Shown here piece by piece: positions 11,514-24,200 of a stretch of DNA of 64,000 nt; position 1 is the first letter of the stretch; every line of letters starts with the position of its first letter. Origin of the DNA: Chromobotia macracanthus (Eukaryota > Chordata > Actinopteri > Cypriniformes > Botiidae); the NCBI GenBank assembly GCA_036877525.1, contig JAZGTH010000071.1:1139001-1203000 (forward strand), given 5' to 3'. The translations under genes and the position numbers were made by a program. The notes under the pieces are model-generated. The model saw only the letters and a program-made list of their open reading frames with translations, did not search any database and had not been told where the DNA came from.

Positions 11514-13010
11514 CAGCCGTCAGAGGCAACCAATCAGGTAGCGTTTACTCATGAATATTAATGAGCCTGTAAAGCTGAACATCTGTTCAGTAAAGCTGAA
11601 CATCTTTGGCTGTCTGGACAGAATGAATTTGCTCCGGTTGTGTCTTAATTTCTGTGACTGCCACTGAACTCACTGACTGAGATCATGTAGAAGAGATTCA
11701 GAGTGAAAACGCCAACAGCGTTAAAATCTTCACCTGCAGAGTTACAGGAAAACCACACGTTACATGTCTGTCTGCACATCCTCTGTTGTGTAGTTTTTAA
11801 TGTGTTTTTCCTAACAAAAACAATGTTTTCTCTAACACAGTCATGCCAGTCCACACAGTGCAGAAATCTGCATCATATAAAACTACAGTATAAAGTCATG
11901 CACCATGCATTTCTGCATGAGAAAGTCTCACACTAGATCACAGCCAACAATCCTGCTGAAGTGAACCTTCATCTTCTCATATAAACTCTGACTTTATGTA
12001 AATGTGACTCCTGAAAACTTCAGTGAATTACTGAAATGTTAGCTGATAAAGTAATCGTTTATATTGTAGAGTTTAAATAGTTTTTCTTTTTGTTTACACC
12101 CACTCAGAGCAGACAGACAGATGTGACGTGATGGGAAAGTTTCTTACTGGTTTATGTAGTGGTTAGTGTGCAGTACAAAACAAGCTTGTACAGGAAGTGT
12201 AGCTGTAGCTTTTCAGTAGTTTCTCATGGCTGTTGAAGAATATGACTCTGAAGAATATGACTTTATTGGTTGTTTTGCTCTGTCTCAAATGGCTCTTGGA
12301 TGGTAAATTCTACTTTTTAATTGATCAACTTTTAGATTTTGTATTTAATACTTTATTAAATCAACATTTGTAACTTTTTAAACATTCATTACTGCTTATT
12401 TTGTGTCTGTCTCTTTGTTTTTACCTTTTCTGTCCTGCTGCTAACAAAAACAAGATGGTTTGATGGTTAGTCAGGCTAACAGATCGTTTTAAACCAGTAA
12501 AAACCAGCAAACCGGCCTGTTTTTAAATCACATGCTTCAGGTTGATCTGTATTTATTTTCTGTCTTGTGTTTCAGGTGATGGAGTGAAGACAGATGGCGC
12601 TCATGAATCAGATGTAATGCTCAGACTTACAGACTCTAGAAACATACAGCTTGTCTTTATCATTATTTGGATAAAGTTCTTGTTTTTAATCATTTTCTCA
12701 TTGTTTTCAGATCCTGTCTCCTAAACTGACCAGATTTTTTCCACCACACTTGAGTTCAAACTGCATCATTGAGTGTTCAGTGTCGAGTGGGCCACAGGCT
12801 CAGCTCTCATGGTATAATGGAAGTGTTTTATTATCCAGCCTCACGATTTCTGATTTCAACACCAAACTTTATCTAGAGGTGAAAGATCAGGATAAAAACA
12901 ACTACAGCTGTGAGATGTTCAGTTCAGATGTCAATAAAACTAAATATCTCAACACTGATGATTTCTGTCAGCCATGCAAAGGTAAGACAATTGTGATATT
13001 TCTGTTTACT
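11514..13010 (+). repeat. Segmental duplication, copy 1 (partner 36565-38130)
   Basis: Both copies begin in the shared block CCAATCAGGTAGCGTTTACT and continue through a common upstream region, the signal-peptide exon and the C2-like exon. Copy 2 has an extra roughly 100-base insertion near 36618-36720 and small indels. The shared upstream part contains a CCAAT box and may be the promoter region of genes C and C'. Confidence 0.8.
12242..12981 (+). pseudogene. Gene C: broken SLAM-like N-terminal module (signal peptide + C2)
   Basis: Signal-peptide exon 12242-12302 (MTLKNMTLLVVLLCLKWLLD, phase-1 end at GTAAAT). A second exon begins at 12576 (GDGVKTDG...), but no V domain follows. The C2-like module is at 12711-12981 (CIIECSV, QLSWYNGS, NYSCEMF, DDFCQPCKG). 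Exon 12576-12981 is 406 bases, one more than its intact copy at 37698-38102, so the frame runs into TAA at 12722-12724 before the C2 module. No transmembrane exon was found before the 39-bp array. It may be a dead gene, or the 5' part of a longer C-D transcript. Confidence 0.6.
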
Positions 13011-13144
13011 GATCTGCAGCCTCATTTAGCGTCAGACATTTTTCTCTCTGAGTTTTTTTAGTTGACGCTGCACTTTTTTGTTGTGAAAAATTTAGACAGC
13101 ACTTTTAACAAACATATAATCTAATTTCATATAATTCAGTCATC

Positions 13145-14789
13145 CTGCACAGCTGATGTGAGTTACAGTGAAGGAGAAAGAGAGATGCTGCACAGCTGAC
13201 GTGAGTTACAGTGAAGGAGAGAGATGCTGCACAGCTGATGTGAGTTACAGTGAAGGAGAGAGATGCTGCACAGCTGACGTGAGTTACAGTGAAGGAGAGA
13301 GATGCTGCACAGCTGACGTGAGTTACAGTGAAGGAGAGAGATGCTGCACAGCTGATGTGAGTTACAGTGAAGCAGAGATGCTGCACAGCTGATGTGAGTT
13401 ACAGTGAAGCAAGAGATGCTGCACAGCTGATGTGAGTTACAGTGAAGCAGAGAGATGCTGCACAGCTGACGTGAGTTACAGTGAAGGAGAGAGATGCTGC
13501 ACAGCTGATGTGAGTTACAGTGAAGGAGAGAGATGCTGCACAGCTGATGTGAGTTACAGTGAAGGAGAGAGATGCTGCACAGCTGATGTTACAGTGAAGG
13601 AGAGAGATGCTGCACAGCTGATGTGAGTTACAGTGAAGGAGAGAGATGCTGCACAGCTGATGTGAGTTACAGTGAAGCAGAGAGATGCTGCACAGCTGAC
13701 GTGAGTTACAGTGAAGGAGAGAGATGCTGCACAGCTGATGTGAGTTACAGTGAAGGAGAGAGATGCTGCACAGCTGATGTGAGTTACAGTGAAGGAGAGA
13801 GATGCTGCACAGCTGATGTGAGTTACAGTGAAGGAGAGAGATGCTGCACAGCTGATGTTACAGTGAAGGAGAGAGATGCTGCACAGCTGATGTTACAGTG
13901 AAGGAGAGAGATGCTGCACAGCTGACGTGAGTTACAGTGAAGCAGAGAGATGCTGCACAGCTGACGTGAGTTACAGTGAAGCAGAGAGATGCTGCACAGC
14001 TGACGTGAGTTACAGTGAAGGAGAGAGATGCTGCACAGCTGACGTGAGTTACAGTGAAGCAGAGAGATGCTGCACAGCTGATGTGAGTTACAGTGAAGGA
14101 GAGAGATGCTGCACAGCTGACGTGAGTTACAGTGAAGGAGAGAGATGCTGCACAGCTGATGTGAGTTACAGTGAAGGAGAGAGATGCTGCACAGCTGACG
14201 TGAGTTACAGTGAAGGAGAGAGATGCTGCACAGCTGATGTGAGTTACAGTGAAGCAGAGAGATGCTGCACAGCTGACGTGAGTTACAGTGAAGGAGAGAG
14301 ATGCTGCACAGCTGATGTGAGTTACAGTGAAGGAGAGAGATGCTGCACAGCTGATGTGAGTTACAGTGAAGGAGAGAGATGCTGCACAGCTGACGTGAGT
14401 TACAGTGAAGGAGAGAGATGCTGCACAGCTGATGTGAGTTACAGTGAAGCAGAGAGATGCTGCACAGCTGATGTGAGTTACAGTGAAGGAGAGAGATGCT
14501 GCACAGCTGATGTGAGTTACAGTGAAGGAGAGAGATGCTGCACAGCTGATGTTACAGTGAAGGAGAGAGATGCTGCACAGCTGATGTGAGTTACAGTGAA
14601 GGAGAGAGATGCTGCACAGCTGACGTGAGTTACAGTGAAGGAGAGAGATGCTGCACAGCTGATGTTACAGTGAAGGAGAGAGATGCTGCACAGCTGATGT
14701 GAGTTACAGTGAAGGAGAGAGATGCTGCACAGCTGATGTGAGTTACAGTGAAGGAGAGAGATGCTGCACAGCTGATGTGAGTTACAGTT
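13145..14789. repeat. 39-bp minisatellite (about 42 units)
   Basis: Tandem array about 1.65 kb long; the core of each unit includes GATGTGAGTTACAGTGAAGG. Units vary at GAC/GAT and at AAGG/AAGC. A recurrent 35-bp form lacks four bases (GATGTTACAG) and shifts the open frame each time. The apparent protein SYSEGERCCTADV repeated here is a by-product of a unit length divisible by three. It begins about 160 bases after the C2 donor of gene C. Confidence 0.95.
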
Positions 14790-15237
14790 GTGCAGCAGAG
14801 TTGTTTTGTTTCTCATCTTTTAGATGATGCATGTAACCGGCCTTGCACCCGCCTCACATCGTTCTTCATTAAATAAAAGATTTCTGTCTTCCACAGAAGC
14901 TGTTCAGACCAGGTGAGATTGCCCCATCAAAGTGATTTATTTAAGTATTTATTTAGCTGATGGCAACACTGATTGCAATACTGCAACACCTGACTTTTTT
15001 ATTATGCCTCCTTATTTTTGATGCAAAATTGTTTTAGAATGTGAACTTTTTTTTAGAATTAGCGCCGTTTTAGAGTTTGAACGTGACTTCCGAGTTTTCT
15101 GCTTCAGGAAGCAGAGCATCAGGGCTTCTTTAAGAGGTTTTGGTATATCTAACAATAATTTCGAACAAGAAGGACAGAAAACAAACTCCCACTTTAAAAG
15201 AAATGTTTTTTGTGTTTCCAGGCAACCCTCAAAGAAA

Positions 15238-18200
15238 ATGTTTAAAGAAAATCATTATTTTTGTCTTTGCATGTTGATCGCTGCCGGTAAGTCTGAAATA
15301 GATTTAGGATAGCTCACTTATGTTATGATATGACGGCTGGTTTATGATTTGAGTTACCTTTCGTGTTTTATTATTTGCTTAAAGTAGAAAAGTTGGGTAA
15401 CAATCCTTGAAAGTTGGATTTATTTTAGTTGGGTAAAAATTTTAAAGTTTAAAGGTACCTGTTTCATATTTCCGCTCTTCACCGAAAGCAAAAGTAAAAC
15501 AGACATTCTGATAATCTTAACGTGAAACTGCGTATGTACATATGCTATATTAATAATGTGTGTACTGAATTTGGTCCTATAGTATCATTATCTATACTAA
15601 GACACTTTATTCACCAAGAATTTATCTACGTTATGCGTTTTACAATGTCCCAAATGTCGCATACAATATTAGGAAATAAACTACCATAAAAAAGTTGCAG
15701 TACCTTTAAACACATTATGCAGTTTAACTGTATAAAGACATTCATAAATCCTGATGTGGGAGCATTATATGAGGAGCATTAAATTAACAACTTTACATTT
15801 AGATTAGCTGAACAAGCCATACCCATTGGTTCTGAAATGTGCTTTATGTATAATAAAAACAGGTCATCTTCAGCCTGTTTGTCTGTAATCACAGTTGTGA
15901 TCTGTATGAAATCTCTTTGTGTTGTGCAGGTGTGTTTGATGCAGGTGAAGTGAAGACAGTGTCAGTGAGTGAGGGAGAGTCGGTCACTTTACCCACTAAC
16001 CTTCCTCAACTTCAGAATGAGGATCACATAATGTGGTTTTATAGTGATGCTCTCATTGCTGAAGTGTATAAAAACAAGATCAGTTTATATGACTATGATG
16101 GTAGATTCAGTAACAGACTGCAGCTGGACAGTCAGACTGGATCTCTCACCATCACCAACATCAGTAAAATCCACTCTGGACTCTATAAACTGAAGATCAG
16201 TAGTGGAGAACATCCAGAATGCCGGATGAAGAGTTATAATGTTACTGTCTATGGTGAGTTAAAATCTCTTCACTGTAGTACAATCATGGTAACATGTGCA
16301 TGACTTATGGCTTATTACTATAAAAAAGCAGCAACAACGATATTATAAATACAGTAATGTTCAACAAAAAGTTATTAATTTATTAATATTGTCATAAATT
16401 GTTTGCTGTTTCCAAGCAGTGTAACAGTGTGGCAATCTGATACTGATCCATTTAAAGGCATAAGTTATTCATATATTGAAATTCCATCATTAACTCACCA
16501 TTATGTCATTCCAGACCTGTATCTTTTGTCTTTTAAATCTTCTGTGGAACACAAAAGATGATATTTGGAGAAATGTCTTAGTGGTTTTGTGTACATACAA
16601 TGGAAGTCAATAGGTGCCACTGATGTTTGGTTACCAACATACTTCAAAATATTTTTTTGTGTTCCTCAGAAACAAAAACGTCATATACGTTTGTAATAAC
16701 ATGAGGGTGAATAAATAATGGAAGAATTTGCATTTTTGGTGAACTGTCCATTTAGATGCATGATATCATAATTATGAGTTCACCATGCCGGCAAATTGGT
16801 ATGCCATTGATGTGACTCTTTATTCTGTCAATGCTGTACTGACTCTTTATTCTGTCAATACTGTACTGACTCTTTATTCAGTGACTGCTGTACTGACTCT
16901 TTATTCAGTGAATGCTGTACTGACTCTTTATTCAGTGACTGCTGTACTGACTCATTATTCAGTGAATGCTGTACTCACTCTTTATTCAGTGAATGCTGTA
17001 CTGACTCTTTATTCAGTGACTGCTGTACTGACTCTTTATTCAGTGACTGCTGTACTGACTCTTTATTCAGTGAATGCTGTACTGACTCTTTATTCAGTGA
17101 CTGCTGTACTGACTCTTTATTCAGTGAATGCTGTACTCACTCTTTATTCAGTGACTGCTGTACTGACTCTTTATTCAGTGAATGCTGTACTGACTCTTTA
17201 TTCAGTGAATGCTGTACTGACTCTTTATTCAGTGAATGCTGTACTGACTCTTTATTCAGTGACTGCTGTACTGACTCTTTATTCAGTGACTGCTGTACTG
17301 ACTCTTTATTCAGTGAATGCTGTACTGACTCTTTATTCAGTGAATGCTGTACTGACTCTTTATTCAGTGAATGCTGTACTGACTCTTTATTCAGTGACTG
17401 CTGTACTGACTCTTTATTCAGTGACTGCTGTACTGACTCTTTATTCAGTGACTGCTGTACTGACTCTTTATTCAGTGAATGCTGTACTGACTCTTTATTC
17501 AGTGAATGCTGTACTGACTCTTTATTCAGTGAATGCTGTACTGACTCTTTATTCAGTGACTGCTGTACTGACTCTTTATTCAGTGAATGCTGTACTGACT
17601 CTTTATTCAGTGACTGCTGTACTGACTCTTTATTCTGTCAATACTGTACTGACTCTTTATTCAGTGAATGCTGTACTGACTCTTTATTCAGTGACTGCTG
17701 TACTCACTCTTTATTCAGTGACTGCTGTACTGACTCTTTATTCAGTGAATGCTGTACTGACTCTTTATTCAGTGACTGCTGTACTGACTCTTTATTCAGT
17801 GACTGCTGTACTGACTCTTTATTCAGTGAATGCTGTACTGACTCTTTATTCAGTGACTGCTGTACTGACTCTTTATTCAGTGAATGCTGTACTCACTCTT
17901 TATTCAGTGACTGCTGTACTGACTCTTTATTCAGTGAATGCTGTACTGACTCTTTATTCAGTGAATGCTGTACTGACTCTTTATTCAGTGAATGCTGTAC
18001 TGACTCTTTATTCAGTGACTGCTGTACTGACTCTTTATTCAGTGAATGCTGTACTGACTATTTATTCAGTGACTGCTGTACTGACTCTTTATTCTGTCAA
18101 TACTGTACTGACTCTTTATTCAGTGACTGCTGTACTGACTCTTTATTCAGTGACTGCTGTACTCACTCTTTATTCAGTGAATGCTGTACTGACTCTTTAT

Positions 18201-21200
18201 TCAGTGACTGCTGTACTGACTCTTTATTCAGTGACTGCTGTACTGACTCTTTATTCAGTGAATGCTGTACTGACTCTTTATTCTGTCAATACTGTACTGA
18301 CTCTTTATTCAGTGACTGCTGTACTGACTCTTTATTCAGTGACTGCTGTACTGACTCTTTATTCAGTGAATACTGTACTGACTCTTTATTCAGTGACTGC
18401 TGTACTGACTCTTTATTCAGTGACTGCTGTACTGACTCTTTATTCTGTCAATACTGTACTGACTCTTTATTCAGTGAATGCTGTACTGACTCTTTATTCA
18501 GTGACTGCTGTACTGACTCTTTATTCAGTGAATGCTGTACTGACTCTTTATTCAGTGACTGCTGTACTGACTCTTTATTCAGTGAATGCTGTACTGACTC
18601 TTTATTCAGTGAATGCTGTACTGACTCTTTATTCAGTGACTGCTGTACTGACTCTTTATTCAGTGACTGCTGTACTGACTCTTTATTCAGTGAATGCTGT
18701 ACTGACTCTTTATTCAGTGACTGCTGTACTGACTCTTTATTCTGTCAATACTGTACTGACTCTTTATTCAGTGAATGCTGTACTGACTCTTTATTCAGTG
18801 ACTGCTGTACTGACTCTTTATTCAGTGACTGCTGTACTGACTCTTTATTCAGTGACTGCTGTACTGACTCTTTATTCAGTGACTGCTGTACTGACTCTTT
18901 ATTCAGTGAATGCTGTACTGACTCTTTATTCAGTGAATGCTGTACTGACTCTTTATTCAGTGACTGCTGTACTGACTCTTTATTCAGTGACTGCTGTACT
19001 GACTCTTTATTTTGTCAATGCTGTACTGACTCTTTATTCAGTGAATGCTGTACTGACTCTTTATTCAGTGAATGCTGTACTGACTCTTTATTCAGTGAAT
19101 GCTGTACTGACTCTTTATTCAGTGACTGCTGTACTGACTCTTTATTCAGTGACTGCTGTACTGACTCTTTATTCAGTGAATGCTGTACTGACTCTTTATT
19201 CAGTGAATGCTGTACTGACTCTTTATTCAGTGAATGCTGTACTGACTCTTTATTCAGTGAATGCTGTACTGACTCTTTATTCAGTGACTGCTGTACTGAC
19301 TCTTTATTCAGTGACTGCTGTACTGACTCTTTATTCAGTGACTGCTGTACTGACTCTTTATTCAGTGAATGCTGTACTGACTCTTTATTCAGTGAATGCT
19401 GTACTGACTCTTTATTCAGTGAATGCTGTACTGACTCTTTATTCAGTGAATGCTGTACTGACTCTTTATTCAGTGAATGCTGTACTGACTCTTTATTCAG
19501 TGAATGCTGTACTGACTCTTTATTCAGTGAATGCTGTACTGACTCTTTATTCAGTGAATGCTGTACTGACTCTTTATTTTGTCAATGCTGTACTGACTCT
19601 TTATTCTGTCAATACTGTACTGACTCTTTATTCAGTGAATACTGTACTGACTCTTTATTCTGTCAATACTGTACTGACTCTTTATTCAGTGAATGCTGTA
19701 CTGACTCTTTATTCAGTGAATGCTGTTCTGACTCTATTCAGTGAATGCTGTACTGACTCTTTATTCAGTGAATGCTGTACTCACTCTTTATTCAGTGAAT
19801 GCTGTACTGACTCTTTATTCAGTGAATACTGTACTGACTCTTTATTCAGTGACTGCTGTACTGACTCTTTATTCAGTGACTGCTATACTGACTCTTTATT
19901 CAGTGAATGCTGTACTGACTCTTTATTCAGTGACTGCTGTACTGACTCTTTATTCTGTCAATACTGTACTGACTCTTTATTCTGTCAATACTGTACTGAC
20001 TCTTTATTCTGTGAATGCTGTACTGACTCTTTATTCAGTGACTGCTGTACTGACTCTTTATTCAGTGAATGCTGTACTGACTCTTTATTCAGTGAATGCT
20101 GTACTGACTCTTTATTCAGTGAATGCTGTACTGACTCTTTATTCAGTGAATGCTGTACTGACTCTTTATTCAGTGAATGCTGTACTGACTCTTTATTCAG
20201 TGACTGCTGTACTGACTCTTTATTCAGTGACTGCTGTACTGACTCTTTATTCAGTGACTGCTGTACTGACTCTTTATTCAGTGAATGCTGTACTGACTCT
20301 TTATTCAGTGACTGCTGTACTGACTCTTTATTCAGTGACTGCTGTACTGACTCTTTATTCTGTCAATACTGTACTGACTCTTTATTCAGTGACTGCTGTA
20401 CTGACTCTTTATTCAGTGAATGCTGTACTGACTCTTTATTCAGTGACTGCTGTACTGACTCTTTATTCAGTGACTGCTGTACTGCTGACTCTTTATTCAG
20501 TGACTGTACTGACTCTTTATTCAGTGAATGCTGTACTGACTCTTTATTCAGTGAATGCTGTACTGACTCTTTATTCAGTGAATGCTGTACTGACTCTTTA
20601 TTCAGTGAATGCTGTACTGACTCTTTATTCAGTGAATGCTGTACTGACTCTTTATTCAGTGAATGCTGTACTGACTCTTTATTCAGTGACTGCTGTACTG
20701 ACTCTTTATTCAGTGACTGCTGTACTGACTCTTTATTCTGTCAATACTGTACTGACTCTTTATTCAGTGACTCTACTGACTCTTTATTCGCACTGCTGTA
20801 CTGACTCTTTATTCTGTCAATACTGTACTGACTCTTTATTCAGTGACTGCTGTACTGACTCTTTATTCAGTGACTGCTGTACTGACTCTTTATTCAGTGA
20901 ATGCTGTACTGACTCTTTATTCAGTGACTGCTGTACTGACTCTTTATTCAGTGACTGCTGTACTGACTCTTTATTCAGTGAATGCTGTACTGACTCTTTA
21001 TTCAGTGACTGCTGTACTGACTCTTTATTCAGTGAATGCTGTACTGACTCTTTATTCAGTGAATGCTGTACTGACTCTTTATTCAGTGAATGCTGTACTG
21101 ACTCTTTATTCAGTGAATGCTGTACTGACTCTTTATTCAGTGAATGCTGTACTGACTCTTTATTCAGTGAATGCTGTACTGACTCTTTATTCAGTGAATA

Positions 21201-24200
21201 CTGTACTGACTCTTTATTCAGTGAATGCTGTACTGACTCTTTATTCAGTGAATGCTGTACTGACTCTTTATTCAGTGAATGCTGTACTGACTCTTTATTC
21301 AGTGAATGCTGTACTGACTCTTTATTCAGTGAATGCTGTACTGACTCTTTATTCTGTGAATACTGTACTGACTCTTTATTCAGTGAATGCTGTACTGACT
21401 CTTTATTCAGTGACTGCTGTACTGACTCTTTATTCTGTCAATACTGTACTGACTCTTTATTCAGTGACTGCTGTACTGACTCTTTATTCAGTGAATGCTG
21501 TACTGACTCTTTATTCAGTGACTGCTGTACTGACTCTTTATTCAGTGAATGCTGTACTGACTCTTTATTCAGTGACTGCTGTACTGACTCTTTATTCAGT
21601 GAATGCTGTACTGACTCTTTATTCAGTGAATGCTGTACTGACTCTTTATTCAGTGAATGCTGTACTGACTCTTTATTCAGTGAATGCTGTACTGACTCTT
21701 TATTCAGTGAATGCTGTACTGACTCTTTATTCAGTGAATGCTGTACTGACTCTTTATTCAGTGAATGCTGTACTGACTCTTTATTCAGTGAATGCTGTAC
21801 TGACTCTTTATTCAGTGACTGCTGTACTGACTCTTTATTCAGTGAATGCTGTACTGACTCTTTATTCAGTGACTGCTGTACTGACTCTTTATTCAGTGAA
21901 TGCTGTACTGACTCTTTATTCAGTGACTGCTGTACTGACTCTTTATTCAGTGAATGCTGTACTGACTCTTTATTCAGTGAATGCTGTACTGACTCTTTAT
22001 TCAGTGACTGCTGTACTGACTCTTTATTCAGTGACTGCTGTACTGACTCTTTATTCAGTGACTGCTGTACTGACTCTTTATTCAGTGAATGCTGTACTGA
22101 CTCTTTATTCAGTGAATGCTGTACTGACTCTTTATTCAGTGAATGCTGTTCTGACTCTATTCAGTGACTGCTGTACTGACTCTTTATTCAGTGAATGCTG
22201 TACTGACTCTTTATTCAGTGAATGCTGTACTGACTCTTTATTCTGTGAATGCTGTACTGACTCTTTATTCAGTGACTGCTGTACTGACTCTTTATTCTGT
22301 GAATGCTGTACTCACTCTTTATTCAGTGAATGCTGTACTGACTCTTTATTCAGTGACTGCTGTACTGACTCTTTATTCAGTGAATGCTGTACTGACTCTT
22401 TATTCAGTGAATGCTGTACTGACTCTTTATTCTGTCAATACTGTACTGACTCTTTATTCTGTGAATGCTGTACTGACTCTTTATTCAGTGACTGCTGTAC
22501 TGACTCTTTATTCAGTGAATGCTGTACTGACTCTTTATTCAGTGACTGCTGTACTGACTCTTTATTCAGTGAATGCTGTACTGACTCTTTATTCAGTGAA
22601 TGCTGTACTGACTCTTTATTCAGTGAATGCTGTACTGACTCTTTATTCAGTGAATGCTGTACTGACTCTTTATTCAGTGAATGCTGTACTGACTCTTTAT
22701 TCAGTGAATGCTGTACTGACTCTTTATTCAGTGAATGCTGTACTGACTCTTTATTCAGTGACTGCTGTACTGACTCTTTATTCAGTGAATGCTGTACTGA
22801 CTCTTTATTCAGTGAATGCTGTACTGACTCTTTATTCAGTGAATGCTGTACTGACTCTTTATTCAGTGAATGCTGTACTGACTCTTTATTCAGTGAATGC
22901 TGTACTGACTCTTTATTCAGTGACTGCTGTACTGACTCTTTATTCAGTGAATGCTGTACTGACTCTTTATTCAGTGAATGCTGTACTGACTCTTTATTCA
23001 GTGAATGCTGTACTGACTCTTTATTCAGTGAATGCTGTACTGACTCTTTATTCAGTGAATGCTGTACTGACTCTTTATTCAGTGAATGCTGTACTGACTC
23101 TTTATTCAGTGAATGCTGTACTGACTCTTTATTCAGTGACTGCTGTACTGACTCTTTATTCAGTGAATGCTGTACTGACTCTTTATTCAGTGACTGCTGT
23201 ACTGACTCTTTATTCAGTGAATGCTGTACTGACTCTTTATTCAGTGAATGCTGTACTGACTCTTTATTCAGTGAATGCTGTACTGACTCTTTATTCAGTG
23301 AATGCTGTACTGACTCTTTATTCTGTCAATACTGTACTGACTCTTTATTCAGTGAATGCTGTACTGACTCTTTATTCAGTGAATGCTGTACTGACTCTTT
23401 ATTCAGTGACTGCTGTACTGACTCTTTATTCAGTGACTGCTGTACTGACTCTTTATTCAGTGAATGCTGTACTGACTCTTTATTCAGTGAATGCTGTACT
23501 GACTCTTTATTCAGTGACTGCTGTACTGACTCTTTATTCAGTGAATGCTGTACTGACTCTTTATTCAGTGAATGCTGTACTGACTCTTTATTCAGTGAAT
23601 GCTGTACTGACTCTTTATTCAGTGAATGCTGTACTGACTCTTTATTCAGTGAATGCTGTACTGACTCTTTATTCAGTGAATGCTGTACTGACTCTTTATT
23701 CAGTGAATGCTGTACTGACTCTTTATTCAGTGAATGCTGTACTGACTCTTTATTCAGTGAATGCTGTACTGACTCTTTATTCAGTGAATGCTGTACTGAC
23801 TCTTTATTCAGTGAATGCTGTACTGACTCTTTATTCAGTGAATGCTGTACTGACTCTTTATTCAGTGAATGCTGTACTGACTCTTTATTCAGTGAATGCT
23901 GTACTGACTCTTTATTCAGTGACTGCTGTACTGACTCTTTATTCAGTGACTGCTGTACTGACTCTTTATTCAGTGAATGCTGTACTGACTCTTTATTCAG
24001 TGAATGCTGTACTGACTCTTTATTCAGTGAATGCTGTACTGACTCTTTATTCAGTGAATGCTGTACTGACTCTTTATTCAGTGACTGCTGTACTGACTCT
24101 TTATTCAGTGAATGCTGTACTGACTCTTTATTCAGTGACTGCTGTACTGACTCTTTATTCAGTGAATGCTGTACTGACTCTTTATTCAGTGAATGCTGTA

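Noticed and set aside
13105..14816. Open frames through the 39-bp array (SYSEGERCCTADV and minus-strand versions)
   Set aside because: By-product of a unit length divisible by three; frames break at each 35-bp unit and there is no start or splice context.
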